A stretch of 64,000 nt of DNA, taken from assembly GCA_052171275.1 (NCBI GenBank), contig CM125795.1, positions 1,860,001 through 1,924,000 of the forward strand, in the 5' to 3' direction. The DNA comes from Arsenophonus sp052171275. Lineage in GTDB: Bacteria > Pseudomonadota > Gammaproteobacteria > Enterobacterales > Enterobacteriaceae. The notes under the pieces are model-generated. The model was not told the DNA's origin, did no database searches, and worked only from the letters and a program-made list of their open reading frames with translations. The translations under genes were made by a program, and so were the position numbers. Below are positions 51,283 through 59,595 of this stretch, one piece after another. Position 1 is the first letter of the stretch, and every line of letters begins with the position of its first letter.

Positions 51283-52879
51283 ATGCTCTCCATAATAAAC
51301 TATATATAATTATCATTATATAGTTATGAAATTCATTAATATAATGTCATTAAATATAATTAGTATTTACTTATAATTATTCTATTGTATTTATATCATG
51401 ATAAAATAATTAATATTATAAGTATATTGTTGAGTTATATTAGGAATAATATAATCAATGTTTAACATATGAATTTAACATTTTTACTAATTTTAAAAAA
51501 TATCTGTCAACCAAACTTACTATGTTATTTATATATAGATATAATATCTAATTTTTAGATTATGTACTTTTTTATTAAAAAACTAAATAATAAATAATTA
51601 TCTTTGTATTATATTTATTAAAACAATTTATTAAATTCATAAGAACTTAGTGTTTTCTAATAAAATTATATAAATTTTAAATTAGTTTAAAATTAACAAC
51701 TAATATTAAATATTCTTTAATATTAGTTTAAATTCTATCTGTTTTAAAAAAAATTTAATCTATTTTATAATTTATAATAAATTTTATTAATAAATGATAA
51801 TATATATAATATTTTAATAAATTTATTACAATAAATATTTATTAATTGCTATTAATAAATATTTTCTTTTAGTAATAAAATTTATTAAAAACTAAATATA
51901 TATGTTTTCAACATAGGTTTATTTATTAATAAAAATTTTATTTCCTTAAAATTTTAAATTTACTATAATTAAGATATACTGATAATAATGTATATATCAA
52001 TTTATGATTAACTTCATTATTATATATTTTATACGTTTCCAGATTAATAACTATGTAAAGATAAAATTATAAAATCTATATTTCATTTTTTTTAACCTAT
52101 AGTATGTCCTATTTAAATTAAAATTTATAATAAATGAAATAAATATAAGAATAATATATGTTTAATAACATCATATTTTTAGTAATTTCACTAGGTATTT
52201 TTTATACTATAAAAATAGTAACTTAAATTTAAAATATCTTTTTTATAAAATAAAAAAGAATTAAACACTTATAGTTTAATAACTATAAATTTTACATAAT
52301 AAATTAATTTATTATGTCATTAGAATGAGTATAATAATGTTTTGCATAGGAAAGCATACTAGTTACTTATTCTTAATAAGAAGTTATAATTTAAATCATA
52401 AATTTTATATATAAATTTATGTATTTTATTATACTAGACTATATTATTTATAATAATTTTATTATTAAATAATCTTAGTTTTTATTATAAAATAAGAAAA
52501 AGTAATCAAAATATTTTTAGATTGATTAGTAAAGTATACTATAATCTATATATTATTATATCTGTTATTTTATGTAATAATAATATCTATATCTAATCGT
52601 AAACTTATATTTATATTTATAATGTAAATTATAAATTTTGTCTATCTAATTTGTTTTATATTATATTTTACTTATAATTAAATGTATATTAATATTTGAG
52701 ATTAAATCTTATATAATTTAATTTATTACTTATCTTTAATAATTTAAATAAAATTTCTATACTATGAATAATTACAATAAACGATGTTACTTTACATAAT
52801 AAAAAATTAAATTTACTTAATATCGATAATTTTAATATTTTATTAATTATTTTATAAATAGTAATAAACATTATTATTT

Positions 52880-52905
52880 GTAATTGAAATTAGAATTTCA
52901 ATTAC
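52880..52905. repeat. Perfect inverted repeat, 12-bp arms, 2-nt loop
   Basis: GTAATTGAAATT (52880-52891) is followed by AG and its exact complement (52894-52905). A T6 run begins about 11 nt further on in the plus direction, giving a loose resemblance to a plus-strand terminator although no plus-strand gene remains upstream. Confidence 0.7.
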
Positions 52906-52921
52906 TTAAAATTCTTTTTTA

Positions 52922-52948
52922 TACATGTTTCACAATGTGAAACATGTA
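52922..52948. repeat. Perfect palindrome with TGTTTCAC half-sites
   Basis: TACATGTTTCAC (52922-52933), spacer AAT, then the exact complement GTGAAACATGTA (52937-52948). It is noticeably G/C-richer than its surroundings. The half-sites equal those of the ParB-binding parS consensus TGTTTCACGTGAAACA, but here 3 nt separate them, which would normally spoil ParB binding. No T-tract follows on either strand, so it is not a standard terminator. It lies about 240 nt beyond the thyA stop. Confidence 0.7.
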
Positions 52949-53186
52949 ATTAGAATATAATGCAATATTTATTTAAAATAAATAATAATCAAACTAGATA
53001 AAATAAAAATAAATTTATTAATGTAGATTTTAAAAATTAAATAAAAAAGATAGAAATATTTATTAGAGTTCTAATCTTTTAAAAATCTATTTATTTATTA
53101 ATTTAATTTATATTTTAATTTAAAATAGTACTTAATATTATAGTTACTTTATTTCATATTGATTATTAAAATAATAAATAAAAATA

Positions 53187-54038
53187 TTATATTGTAAATG
53201 GATATTTAATTGCAGAATGATATTGATAATCAATAACATTGAAATCATTACTACTAACCCAAGTTTCAATATCTTTTAGTGTTTTTATATTAGGATTAAT
53301 AAATAATTTTGGTAAAGAATATGGAACACGCTTTAATTGAATATCACGCATAATAGGAAGTTGATTTTCATAAATATGAGAATTTACTATTTTATGGTAA
53401 ACTTTACCGGCTTCGTGACCTGTAATTTGAGCGATAAGTGCTAATAAAACAAAACATTGAATTTGATTAAAATTTAATCCTAAAGGAACATCACAACTAC
53501 GTTGATAAGAAGTTAAATAAAGAGTGTTACCCAACAAAGAAAAAGTATGAGTATGCATACAAGGACGTAAACAACCTAATTCAAATTCGCCAGGATTATA
53601 AAAAGTAATTATTTCAGCACGATCATCTATTCCAGCTGAAAGATTATTAATTATTTTTTGTAACTGATCTAAATAATTACCATCTGGTTGACGCCATGAA
53701 CGTCCCTGAACACCATAAACTCGACCCATGTCATCTTTACCTTTACGATTAGGATTATTAATCCATTCTTGATTTTCATTTGCATTAGCATTCCATGTAT
53801 TACAACCAATATTACGAAATTGTGCAGCGCTAGAATAACCCCTTATATAACCTAACAATTCAGCAATAGCAGACTTATAAAAGCTTTTACGAGTAGTAAT
53901 TAAAGGAAACTGATTATTTGCAACATCATATTCTAAATCAACATTAATAACTGTTAGACAACGTACTAATGTACGTTTATTTTCTACCCACTGGCCCTCG
54001 TCAATAATACGTTTGCATAAATTCAAATATTGATTCAT
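53187..54038 (-). CDS. thyA: Thymidylate synthase
   Basis: ThyA methylates dUMP to dTMP with methylene-tetrahydrofolate in the cytosol, the only de novo source of dTMP. At 283 residues it belongs to the longer form, which I associate with Vibrio/Shewanella and Photorhabdus/Proteus-like bacteria, not the 264-residue E. coli form. Signs are CLTVINVDLEYDVANNQFPL, GKDDMGRVYGVQGRSW and HTFSLLGNTLYLTSYQRSCD. The catalytic Cys160 (LRPCMH), the dUMP-contacting block QRSCDVPLGLNFN (179-191) and HIY (221-223) are present. One oddity is the N-terminal dUMP-phosphate loop, which reads KRTLVRC where the family normally has RTG; Arg22 is kept but Gly is replaced by Leu. There is only a weak Shine-Dalgarno (TTGAG). 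lgt ends 119 nt upstream on the same strand, so lgt-thyA may be cotranscribed as in E. coli. Confidence 0.96.
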   Translation of the reverse strand: MNQYLNLCKRIIDEGQWVENKRTLVRCLTVINVDLEYDVANNQFPLITTRKSFYKSAIAELLGYIRGYSSAAQFRNIGCNTWNANANENQEWINNPNRKGKDDMGRVYGVQGRSWRQPDGNYLDQLQKIINNLSAGIDDRAEIITFYNPGEFELGCLRPCMHTHTFSLLGNTLYLTSYQRSCDVPLGLNFNQIQCFVLLALIAQITGHEAGKVYHKIVNSHIYENQLPIMRDIQLKRVPYSLPKLFINPNIKTLKDIETWVSSNDFNVIDYQYHSAIKYPFTI

Positions 54039-54157
54039 TATTACTACTCAAATAAAATCTATTATTTATTTTAAAATTTAATTAAATCTTATTAAAAAAT
54101 CTTTAATCCTCTTCATTCTAATTTTCTAATAATTAAATAATTTATATAAAATTATTT

Positions 54158-54997
54158 TTACACTAATATCATTATAAAAATACCAATAATAATCATAGGA
54201 ATTGATAAAATTTGTCCCATACTCATACCGTAAAATAGTCCTAACTGAATATCTGGTTGACGAAAAAACTCAACAAAAATACGAAAAATACCATAACAAA
54301 TTAAAAACAAACCAGACGTACTTCCAATTGAGCGCGGTTTAAGAATAAATAAATTCAAAATAATAAATAAAATAACTCCTTCAAGAAACATTTCATAAAG
54401 CTGAGAAGGATGCCTTGGCAATATACCATATTGATCCAAAATAGGAATTAAAGAGAGGTCTTGAATAGCAAGATTAATATCTTCTACTTTAGAACCTGGA
54501 AATAACATCGCCCATGGAGTATTTAATGTTACACGTCCCCAAAGTTCACCATTGATAAAATTACCAATACGTCCCATCCCTAATCCAAATGGAATCAATG
54601 GCACAATAAAGTCAGAAAGTTGAAAAAAATAACGATTAGTCTTATGTGAATAAAACCAAATAGCACATATTACGCCAATTAAACCTCCATGGAAAGACAT
54701 TCCACCATCCCAAATTTTAAACAAATATAAAGGATTACTCATAAAATAATGAAAATTATAAAATATAACATAACCAAATCGTCCGCCAATGATAACACCT
54801 AAAAAGCATAAATATAGCAGGTTTTCAACTTCATTTTTTGTCAAATTACAATTTGATTTACTAGATCTACACTTTCCTAACCATAAAGCAAAAATAAATC
54901 CAACTAGATACATCAAACCGTACCAATAAAAAGATATCGGACCAATAGAAAATATAATAGGATCGATATTAGGAAAAATAATATAACTATTATTCAT
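54158..54997 (-). CDS. lgt: Prolipoprotein diacylglyceryl transferase
   Basis: Lgt is an inner-membrane enzyme that transfers diacylglycerol from phosphatidylglycerol to the lipobox cysteine, the first step of lipoprotein maturation. The 279 residues are slightly shorter than E. coli (291) because the tail after the last membrane segment is trimmed. Essential residues align at identical numbers: Tyr26 (WYGLMY), His103 in SFHGGLIG, Arg143, Asn146 and Glu151 in GRIGNFINGELWGR, and Arg239 in GIFRIFVEFFRQPD. Seven hydrophobic segments are visible. The Shine-Dalgarno is poor. The gap to rppH is only 205 nt; in E. coli ptsP (over 2 kb) lies there, so it has been deleted cleanly. Retention implies that the cell still makes lipoproteins and a conventional envelope (inference). 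Confidence 0.98.
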   Translation of the reverse strand: MNNSYIIFPNIDPIIFSIGPISFYWYGLMYLVGFIFALWLGKCRSSKSNCNLTKNEVENLLYLCFLGVIIGGRFGYVIFYNFHYFMSNPLYLFKIWDGGMSFHGGLIGVICAIWFYSHKTNRYFFQLSDFIVPLIPFGLGMGRIGNFINGELWGRVTLNTPWAMLFPGSKVEDINLAIQDLSLIPILDQYGILPRHPSQLYEMFLEGVILFIILNLFILKPRSIGSTSGLFLICYGIFRIFVEFFRQPDIQLGLFYGMSMGQILSIPMIIIGIFIMILV

Positions 54998-55202
54998 GAT
55001 TATTTATATTCTTTAATTTTATAAATCTTAATAAAACTTAATGATTGTATAGTATTAAAAATTAAATAATATTATAATTAACAATTTATCATTAAATTTA
55101 ATTAGATACCTTTTAATAAATAAATATCTTTAAAAAAATAAATTAAATGGATAGTTTTACTATTAAAAATGCAACAATCAATAAAACTATAAAAATTAAC
55201 TA

Positions 55203-55781
55203 TTAAGTAGTAATATGCTTTATTTTATAAGTAGATTTTTTTAATTTATTTAAACTACCATTACGTTCATATGCAGAACTCTTATCTAGTATTGTTTCTC
55301 TACTTTGTAGAGACATAACCATAGGAGCAAATTCTTTCATAACAAGTCGATAAACATCGCGTTTAAAAAATATAACTTTACGAATAGGATACCAATAACT
55401 TACCCAACGCCATCTATCAAATTCAGGTGTTTTACTTATTTTCATATTAATATTTTTCTCATTACAAATCAATTGTAACAAAAACCAGCGTTGCTTTTGC
55501 CCAATACAAACTGGTTTTATATCCCAACGTACAAATCGTTTTGGTAATTTATAACGCAACCAATTTCTGGTAGATGTTAATATTTTAACATCTTTAGAAT
55601 CTAATCCAATTTCTTCGAACAATTCCCGATACATTGTTTGTTTTAGCGATTCTTCAGGATTAATACCACCTTGAGGGAACTGCCATGAATGCTGTCCAGA
55701 TCGGCGAGCTAATAATAACTGACCTTGCTGATTACAAATCACAATTCCTACATTTAGGCGATAGCCGTCATTATCAAGCAT
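55203..55781 (-). CDS. rppH: RNA pyrophosphohydrolase RppH (Nudix)
   Basis: RppH removes pyrophosphate from the 5' triphosphate end of mRNAs, making them substrates for RNase E decay. The 192 residues exceed the E. coli protein (176) through a basic, low-complexity C-terminal tail. The Nudix box runs from Gly38 to Leu60 (GGINPEESLKQTMYRELFEE, then IGL) with all its glutamates in place. The conserved blocks STRNWLRYKLPKRFVRWD, KPVCIGQKQRWFLLQL and TPEFDRWRWVSYWYP identify RppH rather than another Nudix enzyme. The ATG is preceded by GAGG at 7 nt (55789-55792). It is divergent from thiB across about 300 bp. The first gene of the minus-strand block, it sits next to thiB, whereas in E. coli mutH is its neighbour, so a rearrangement junction lies just upstream. 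Confidence 0.97.
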   Translation of the reverse strand: MLDNDGYRLNVGIVICNQQGQLLLARRSGQHSWQFPQGGINPEESLKQTMYRELFEEIGLDSKDVKILTSTRNWLRYKLPKRFVRWDIKPVCIGQKQRWFLLQLICNEKNINMKISKTPEFDRWRWVSYWYPIRKVIFFKRDVYRLVMKEFAPMVMSLQSRETILDKSSAYERNGSLNKLKKSTYKIKHITT

Positions 55782-56098
55782 CTAACTACCTCATTAAAAA
55801 TTTGAAAGATAGTTTACTATTTCATAGTATTCTATATTGTAAACCTTTATTAAATATAGTATTTGTAATTATAAGATAAAACCTTATAATAAGATTATCA
55901 TAATATAATGATAGTTAATTATAAATTTCATTAATAATTAGATATGAAAACTAGGTTAACTTGATACAATTGATATAGATATAAAGATTTTTACCTACTT
56001 TAAAATCATTTATTCATAAACGAAATATTTTTATTATTTTATATTTTCAAATCATATAGTATTATTTTTATTTAATTGTATATGTGGAGAAATCACTA
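55782..56098. promoter_or_regulatory. Divergent intergenic region between rppH and thiB
   Basis: This region must hold the promoters of both rppH and the thiamine operon. A candidate plus-strand promoter is TTAACT, 18 nt, TATAAA in the segment around 55956-55985, but AT richness makes this weak. In E. coli the thiBPQ leader carries a TPP riboswitch; here I find no intact thi box. The segment AACTTGATACAATTGATATAGAT loosely resembles the family's conserved ACCTGAT part and might be a relic, which is speculative. GTGGAGA at 56084-56090 serves as the thiB Shine-Dalgarno. Confidence 0.45.
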
Positions 56099-57100
56099 TT
56101 GAAGAATATATTACTTAAAATTATTAGTTTTATCTTAATTTATTGTCCATTTTTTTTTCTGGAAGCAAAACCTATAATAACTATTTATACTCATGATTCC
56201 TTTATTGCAGACTGGGGGCCAGGTCCTATAATAAAACGTTCTTTTGAAAAAATATGCATATGTAAACTAAAGCTAATTAGCTTAAATGATGGAGTAATGT
56301 TATTAAATCGACTCAGAATGGAAGGAAAAAATAGTCCAGCTGATATTGTTCTCGGACTTGATAATAACTTAATTGATATGGCAAATAAAACTGGATTATT
56401 TATTAAAAGTAAAATTGATATAAGTCAACTTAATTTACCTATAAAATGGGAAGATACTATTTTTATTCCATATAATTACGGTTATTTTGCTTTTATCTAT
56501 GATAAAAGAAGAATTAATGAAATACCTAAAAGTTTTGATGAACTTATTAATAGTTTGCAACCTTTAAAAATTATTTATCAAGATCCACGTACCAGTACAC
56601 CAGGTTTAGGATTATTGCTTTGGATACAAAAACTTTATGGAAAAAAAAGTACAGAAGTTTGGCAAAAAATATCTAAAAAAACCGTAACCGTCACAAAGGG
56701 ATGGGGTGAATCATATGGATTGTTCTTGAAAGGTGAAAGTGATTTTGTACTAAGTTACAGCTCTTCACCAGCTTTTCATCTTTTAAATGATAAAAAAAAT
56801 AATTATGCTGCAGCATTATTTAATGATGGTCATTATATTCAAGTTGAAGTGGCAGCACAATTAGCAACTAGTAAACAACCTGAAATAGCTCAACAATTTA
56901 TGCAATTTATGTTATCATCAAAATTTCAAGAAACATTACCAATAAAAAATTGGATGTATCCAGTAATTAATATACCATTACCTAATATTTATCAAAATAT
57001 ACCACTACCAAAAAAAACATTGCAATTTAATTCAGAAGATATTACTAAATATCGTAATCAATGGATTTATTTATGGCAAAATGCTGTCATAAACCAATAG
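56099..57100 (+). CDS. thiB: Thiamine ABC transporter, periplasmic binding protein
   Basis: ThiB (TbpA) captures thiamine, thiamine monophosphate and thiamine pyrophosphate in the periplasm and passes them to ThiPQ. From the TTG at 56099 the product has 333 residues (327 in E. coli). GGAG lies 9 nt upstream of that TTG; the alternative GTG at 56084 overlaps this site and has none of its own, so I prefer TTG. A signal peptide (hydrophobic 5-22, cut after LEA at about 23) precedes KPIITIYTHDSFIADWGPGP, the typical mature start. Ligand-region blocks EDTIFIPYNYGYFAFIYDK, YQDPRTSTPGLGLLLW, TVTVTKGWGESYGLFLKGE and NWMYPV are intact. The first gene of thiB-thiP-thiQ, it overlaps thiP by 28 nt. Its preservation suggests dependence on external thiamine. 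Confidence 0.96.
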   Translation: MKNILLKIISFILIYCPFFFLEAKPIITIYTHDSFIADWGPGPIIKRSFEKICICKLKLISLNDGVMLLNRLRMEGKNSPADIVLGLDNNLIDMANKTGLFIKSKIDISQLNLPIKWEDTIFIPYNYGYFAFIYDKRRINEIPKSFDELINSLQPLKIIYQDPRTSTPGLGLLLWIQKLYGKKSTEVWQKISKKTVTVTKGWGESYGLFLKGESDFVLSYSSSPAFHLLNDKKNNYAAALFNDGHYIQVEVAAQLATSKQPEIAQQFMQFMLSSKFQETLPIKNWMYPVINIPLPNIYQNIPLPKKTLQFNSEDITKYRNQWIYLWQNAVINQ

Positions 57101-58684
57101 GAAGTTCACTTTGGCCTGGTATATTCGTATCATGCTTGTTGATCACTATTATTGCAGTAACTTTTAGTACTTTATGGTTATATTCACCTCAAATAATTTG
57201 GCTAAAATTTCTTAATGATAGTTATTTATGGCACGTTCTTATCTTTACATTTTGGCAAGCATTGTTGTCTACTTTATTATCTGTTGTCCCTGCGATATTT
57301 ATAGCTAAATCTCTTTTCCGACGTGATTTTCCAGGACGTATACTATTTTTACGATTATGTTCAATGATATTAGTATTGCCAACATTAATTGTTATTTTAG
57401 GTATATTAACAGTTTATGGTCGGATGGGATGGGTATCTCAATTTTTTCAGTGGTTAGATACTAATTATCAATTCACTCCTTATGGTTTAAAAGGTATATT
57501 ACTAACACATATTTTTTTTAATTTACCATTAGCTATCCGGATGTTATTGTTATCGTTAGAAAGTATTGCTGTTGAACAACGCCAACTTGCAGTACAATTA
57601 GGAATAAATAAATGGAAATATTTTTGTATTGTTGAATGGCCTTATCTTATTCGTCAAATTTTATCAACATCTTCTCTTATTTTTATTCTTTGTTTTACTA
57701 GTTTTACCACTACTCTTGTTCTTGGTGGAGGACCCTGACACAACGACAATTGAACTAGCAATTTATCAATCATTAAATTATGATTTTGATTTAAATAAAG
57801 CAGCATTACTTGCATTGATTCAACTTTTTTGCTGCTTAATATTAGTAGTATTAAGTAAAAAATTAAATGTAATTTTTTACTTTAGTACTAATCGTCAATT
57901 TCGATGGAAAAATCAAGATGACGATAATCAATGGTATAAGTGGTTGGATATTATATTGATTAGCATTACAATAATTTTTTTAATCTTACCTTTATTAGCG
58001 ATAATTATTAATGGTTTAAATTTAAGACTACTCAATGCTTTACGAGAACCATATTTATGGAAAATATTTATTAATTCTATTTTTATTGCTATTAGTGCTG
58101 GCGTGATTTGTATTATTCTTAGTATGATGCTGATTTGGAGTGGGCGTGAATTGCAATTTCGACAATCAATACTACTACATAAAACTATTGAATTAAGTAC
58201 ATTATTAATACTTTCTATGCCAGGTATAGTCTTAGCAACTGGTTTATTTTTATTATTAAATAATACTATTGGTTTAATAGATTATTCACCTTATAGTTTA
58301 ATTATATTAATGAATGCTTTAATGGCTATTCCATATGCTTTCAAAATATTAGAATATCCGATGTACGATTTATTTGAACGCTATAATTTATTGTGTCTTT
58401 CACTTCAAATTAAAGGTATAAATCAATTAACTCTAATTGAATTGAAAGTTTTAAAAAACGAAATAGGACAAGCCTTCGCTTTTGCTTGTATATTATCAAT
58501 AGGTGATTTTAGTATCATATCACTATTTGGTAATGAAAATTTCCGCACTTTATCTTATTATCTTTATCAGCAATTAAATTCTTACAATAATAATAATGCA
58601 GCAGTTACTGCACTGTTATTATTGTTGCTTTGTTTTGGTTTATTTAGTTCATTAGAGTATTTATCAGGAAAAAAACATGATTAA
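57073..58684 (+). CDS. thiP: Thiamine ABC transporter permease ThiP, with +1 frameshift
   Basis: ThiP is the two-domain inner-membrane permease of the thiamine importer. The first frame (57073-57738) covers the N-terminal half up to LVLGGGP and then meets TGA. The sequence continues in the +1 frame as DTTTIELAIYQSLNYDFD to 58684. Skipping the T at 57736 yields 221 + 315 = 536 residues, exactly the length I know for E. coli, aligning LGGGP-DTTTIELAIYQ with LGGGPQATTIELAIYQ. Both halves keep the permease features, including GINKWKYFCIVEWP and MPGIVLATGLFLLLNNTIG, with no other damage over 300 codons. The start at 57073 (ATGGCAA, inside the end of thiB) matches the overlap in E. coli. The frameshift may be recoded, may leave two half-permeases, may be a recent lesion or may be a sequencing error. 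thiQ overlaps the 3' end by 8 nt. Confidence 0.9.
57724..57740 (+). other. Possible +1 recoding site in thiP (CCC-UGA-C)
   Basis: In the upstream frame the codons are GGT GGA GGA CCC TGA, then CACA. A GGAGG sequence (57727-57731) ends 1 nt before the CCC codon, and a C follows the UGA stop. This resembles the prfB (RF2) autoregulatory site, where a Shine-Dalgarno-like element, a slippery codon and UGA-C drive +1 shifting. CCC can re-pair as CCU after a +1 slip. However, the Gly-rich LGGGP coding is conserved in the family, so the purine run is not by itself evidence of a designed site. Confidence 0.45.
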
Positions 58685-59378
58685 ATTAGATCATCTTCTC
58701 TATTGTTATAAACATTTAAAAATGCAGTTTAATTTTCATATAAATAAAGCAGAGAAGGTTGCTATATTAGGACCTAGCGGCGCAGGAAAGAGTACTTTAT
58801 TAAATTTAATTGCAGGATTTCAATATCCGGAAAAAGGTGAAATATGGCTAAATAATAAAAATCATACAACTACTTCACCTATAAAACGTCCAGTTACAAT
58901 TCTTTTTCAAGAAAATAATTTGTTTTCTCATTTAACTGTTTGGCAAAACATCGCATTAGGTATTTCAGCAAATTTACGTTTAAAAAAACCTCAACATCAT
59001 TTGATAAACCAGATCATAGAACAAGTATCTCTTGAAAATTGCATAACTAGTTTACCTTCTGAAATATCTGGAGGTCAACGCCAACGTACTGCATTGGCAC
59101 GTTGTTTAATTCGTCAAAAACCAATTTTATTGTTAGATGAAGCATTTTCTGCTTTTGATCCAGTATTACGTAATGAAATGTTGATATTACTTAAACAAGT
59201 ATGCAATGAACGTCAATTAACATTACTAATTATTTCCCATAGTTTAGAAGATGTTAGTCAAATAGCAAGTAGATCTATTGTTATAGTAAATGGAAGAATT
59301 ACTTATAATGACCAACTAGATAAACTGATTGATGGATCAATTCCAGATAGCATACTATTTGGTATATCGAATTCTTAA
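58677..59378 (+). CDS. thiQ: Thiamine ABC transporter ATP-binding protein
   Basis: ThiQ is the ATPase that powers thiamine import, bound to the cytoplasmic face of ThiP. The 233 residues match the family. Walker A is GPSGAGKST (32-40), the Q-loop is at FQEN (Gln78), the ABC signature is SGGQRQRTALARCL (131-144, with Ile where Leu usually precedes the signature Ser), Walker B is ILLLDEA (150-156), and the H-loop His188 is in IISHSLED. Its ATG lies within the last codons of thiP (8-nt overlap), so translation should be coupled: ribosomes must reach the thiP end, which requires passing or reinitiating after the thiP frameshift. An intact ThiQ downstream of a truly dead thiP would be hard to explain in this eroding genome. 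An AT-only hairpin at 59401-59422 may end the transcript. Confidence 0.97.
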   Translation: MIKLDHLLYCYKHLKMQFNFHINKAEKVAILGPSGAGKSTLLNLIAGFQYPEKGEIWLNNKNHTTTSPIKRPVTILFQENNLFSHLTVWQNIALGISANLRLKKPQHHLINQIIEQVSLENCITSLPSEISGGQRQRTALARCLIRQKPILLLDEAFSAFDPVLRNEMLILLKQVCNERQLTLLIISHSLEDVSQIASRSIVIVNGRITYNDQLDKLIDGSIPDSILFGISNS

Positions 59379-59400
59379 TATTTGCTTATTAAAATATAAG

Positions 59401-59422
59401 TTAAAAAATATTAGTTTTTTAA
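59401..59422 (+). terminator. Possible terminator after thiQ
   Basis: TTAAAAAA (59401-59408), loop TATTAG, TTTTTTAA (59415-59422), 22 nt after the thiQ stop. The T-run forms the right arm itself. It is A/T only, so the stem is weak; distance from the stop is the main support. Confidence 0.35.
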
Positions 59423-59595
59423 TATATTTATATATATTATATTATATTTCATATAATTTTAATTTTTATTAAAAATCATTTTTCTATAAAATAGATATTC
59501 TTTATAATTTTATTAAGTATAGATTAATTTATCATCTTTGTTTCAAAACGACTTTAATATTAAAAAGAAAAACTTTTTAAAAAAATTTTTTTATA

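Larger units (their letters stand above)
51283..53186. other. AT-rich gap where ppdA-ppdB-ygdB-ppdC would be expected
   Basis: In E. coli four small prepilin-like genes lie between thyA and recC. This 1.9 kb gap is about their combined size, but no frame is readable. A patch near 52339-52365 (TTTTGCATAGGAAAGCATAC) is slightly G/C-richer and may be a trace of one of them. Two tandem palindromes near 52880-52948 are listed separately. The recC promoter must lie in the 51283-51500 part, but I cannot pick one out of the AT background. Confidence 0.6.

Noticed and set aside
52689..52871. 60-codon minus-strand frame between thyA and recC
   Set aside because: Considered as a remnant of a ppd gene, but it has no prepilin leader or other motif and has the composition of random AT-rich sequence.
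52922..52948. A true parS centromere site
   Set aside because: The half-sites match, but the 3-nt insertion breaks the contiguous 16-bp consensus, only one copy is seen, and chromosomal ParABS is not typical of Enterobacterales. Reported only as a palindrome worth checking.
55685..55879. Plus-strand frame overlapping the start of rppH
   Set aside because: It is antisense to the conserved RppH N-terminus and runs into the spacer; there is no independent support.
55940..56000. TPP riboswitch in front of thiB
   Set aside because: Only a loose similarity to the ACCTGAT part is visible. The other conserved elements, including the CTGAGA box, are missing, so I do not annotate it.
57629..58684. 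A separate gene beginning at the TTG at 57629
   Set aside because: Its first 36 codons are an out-of-frame reading of conserved ThiP sequence; similarity to ThiP in this frame starts only after 57736. One frameshifted thiP is the simpler description, though reinitiation remains an alternative.
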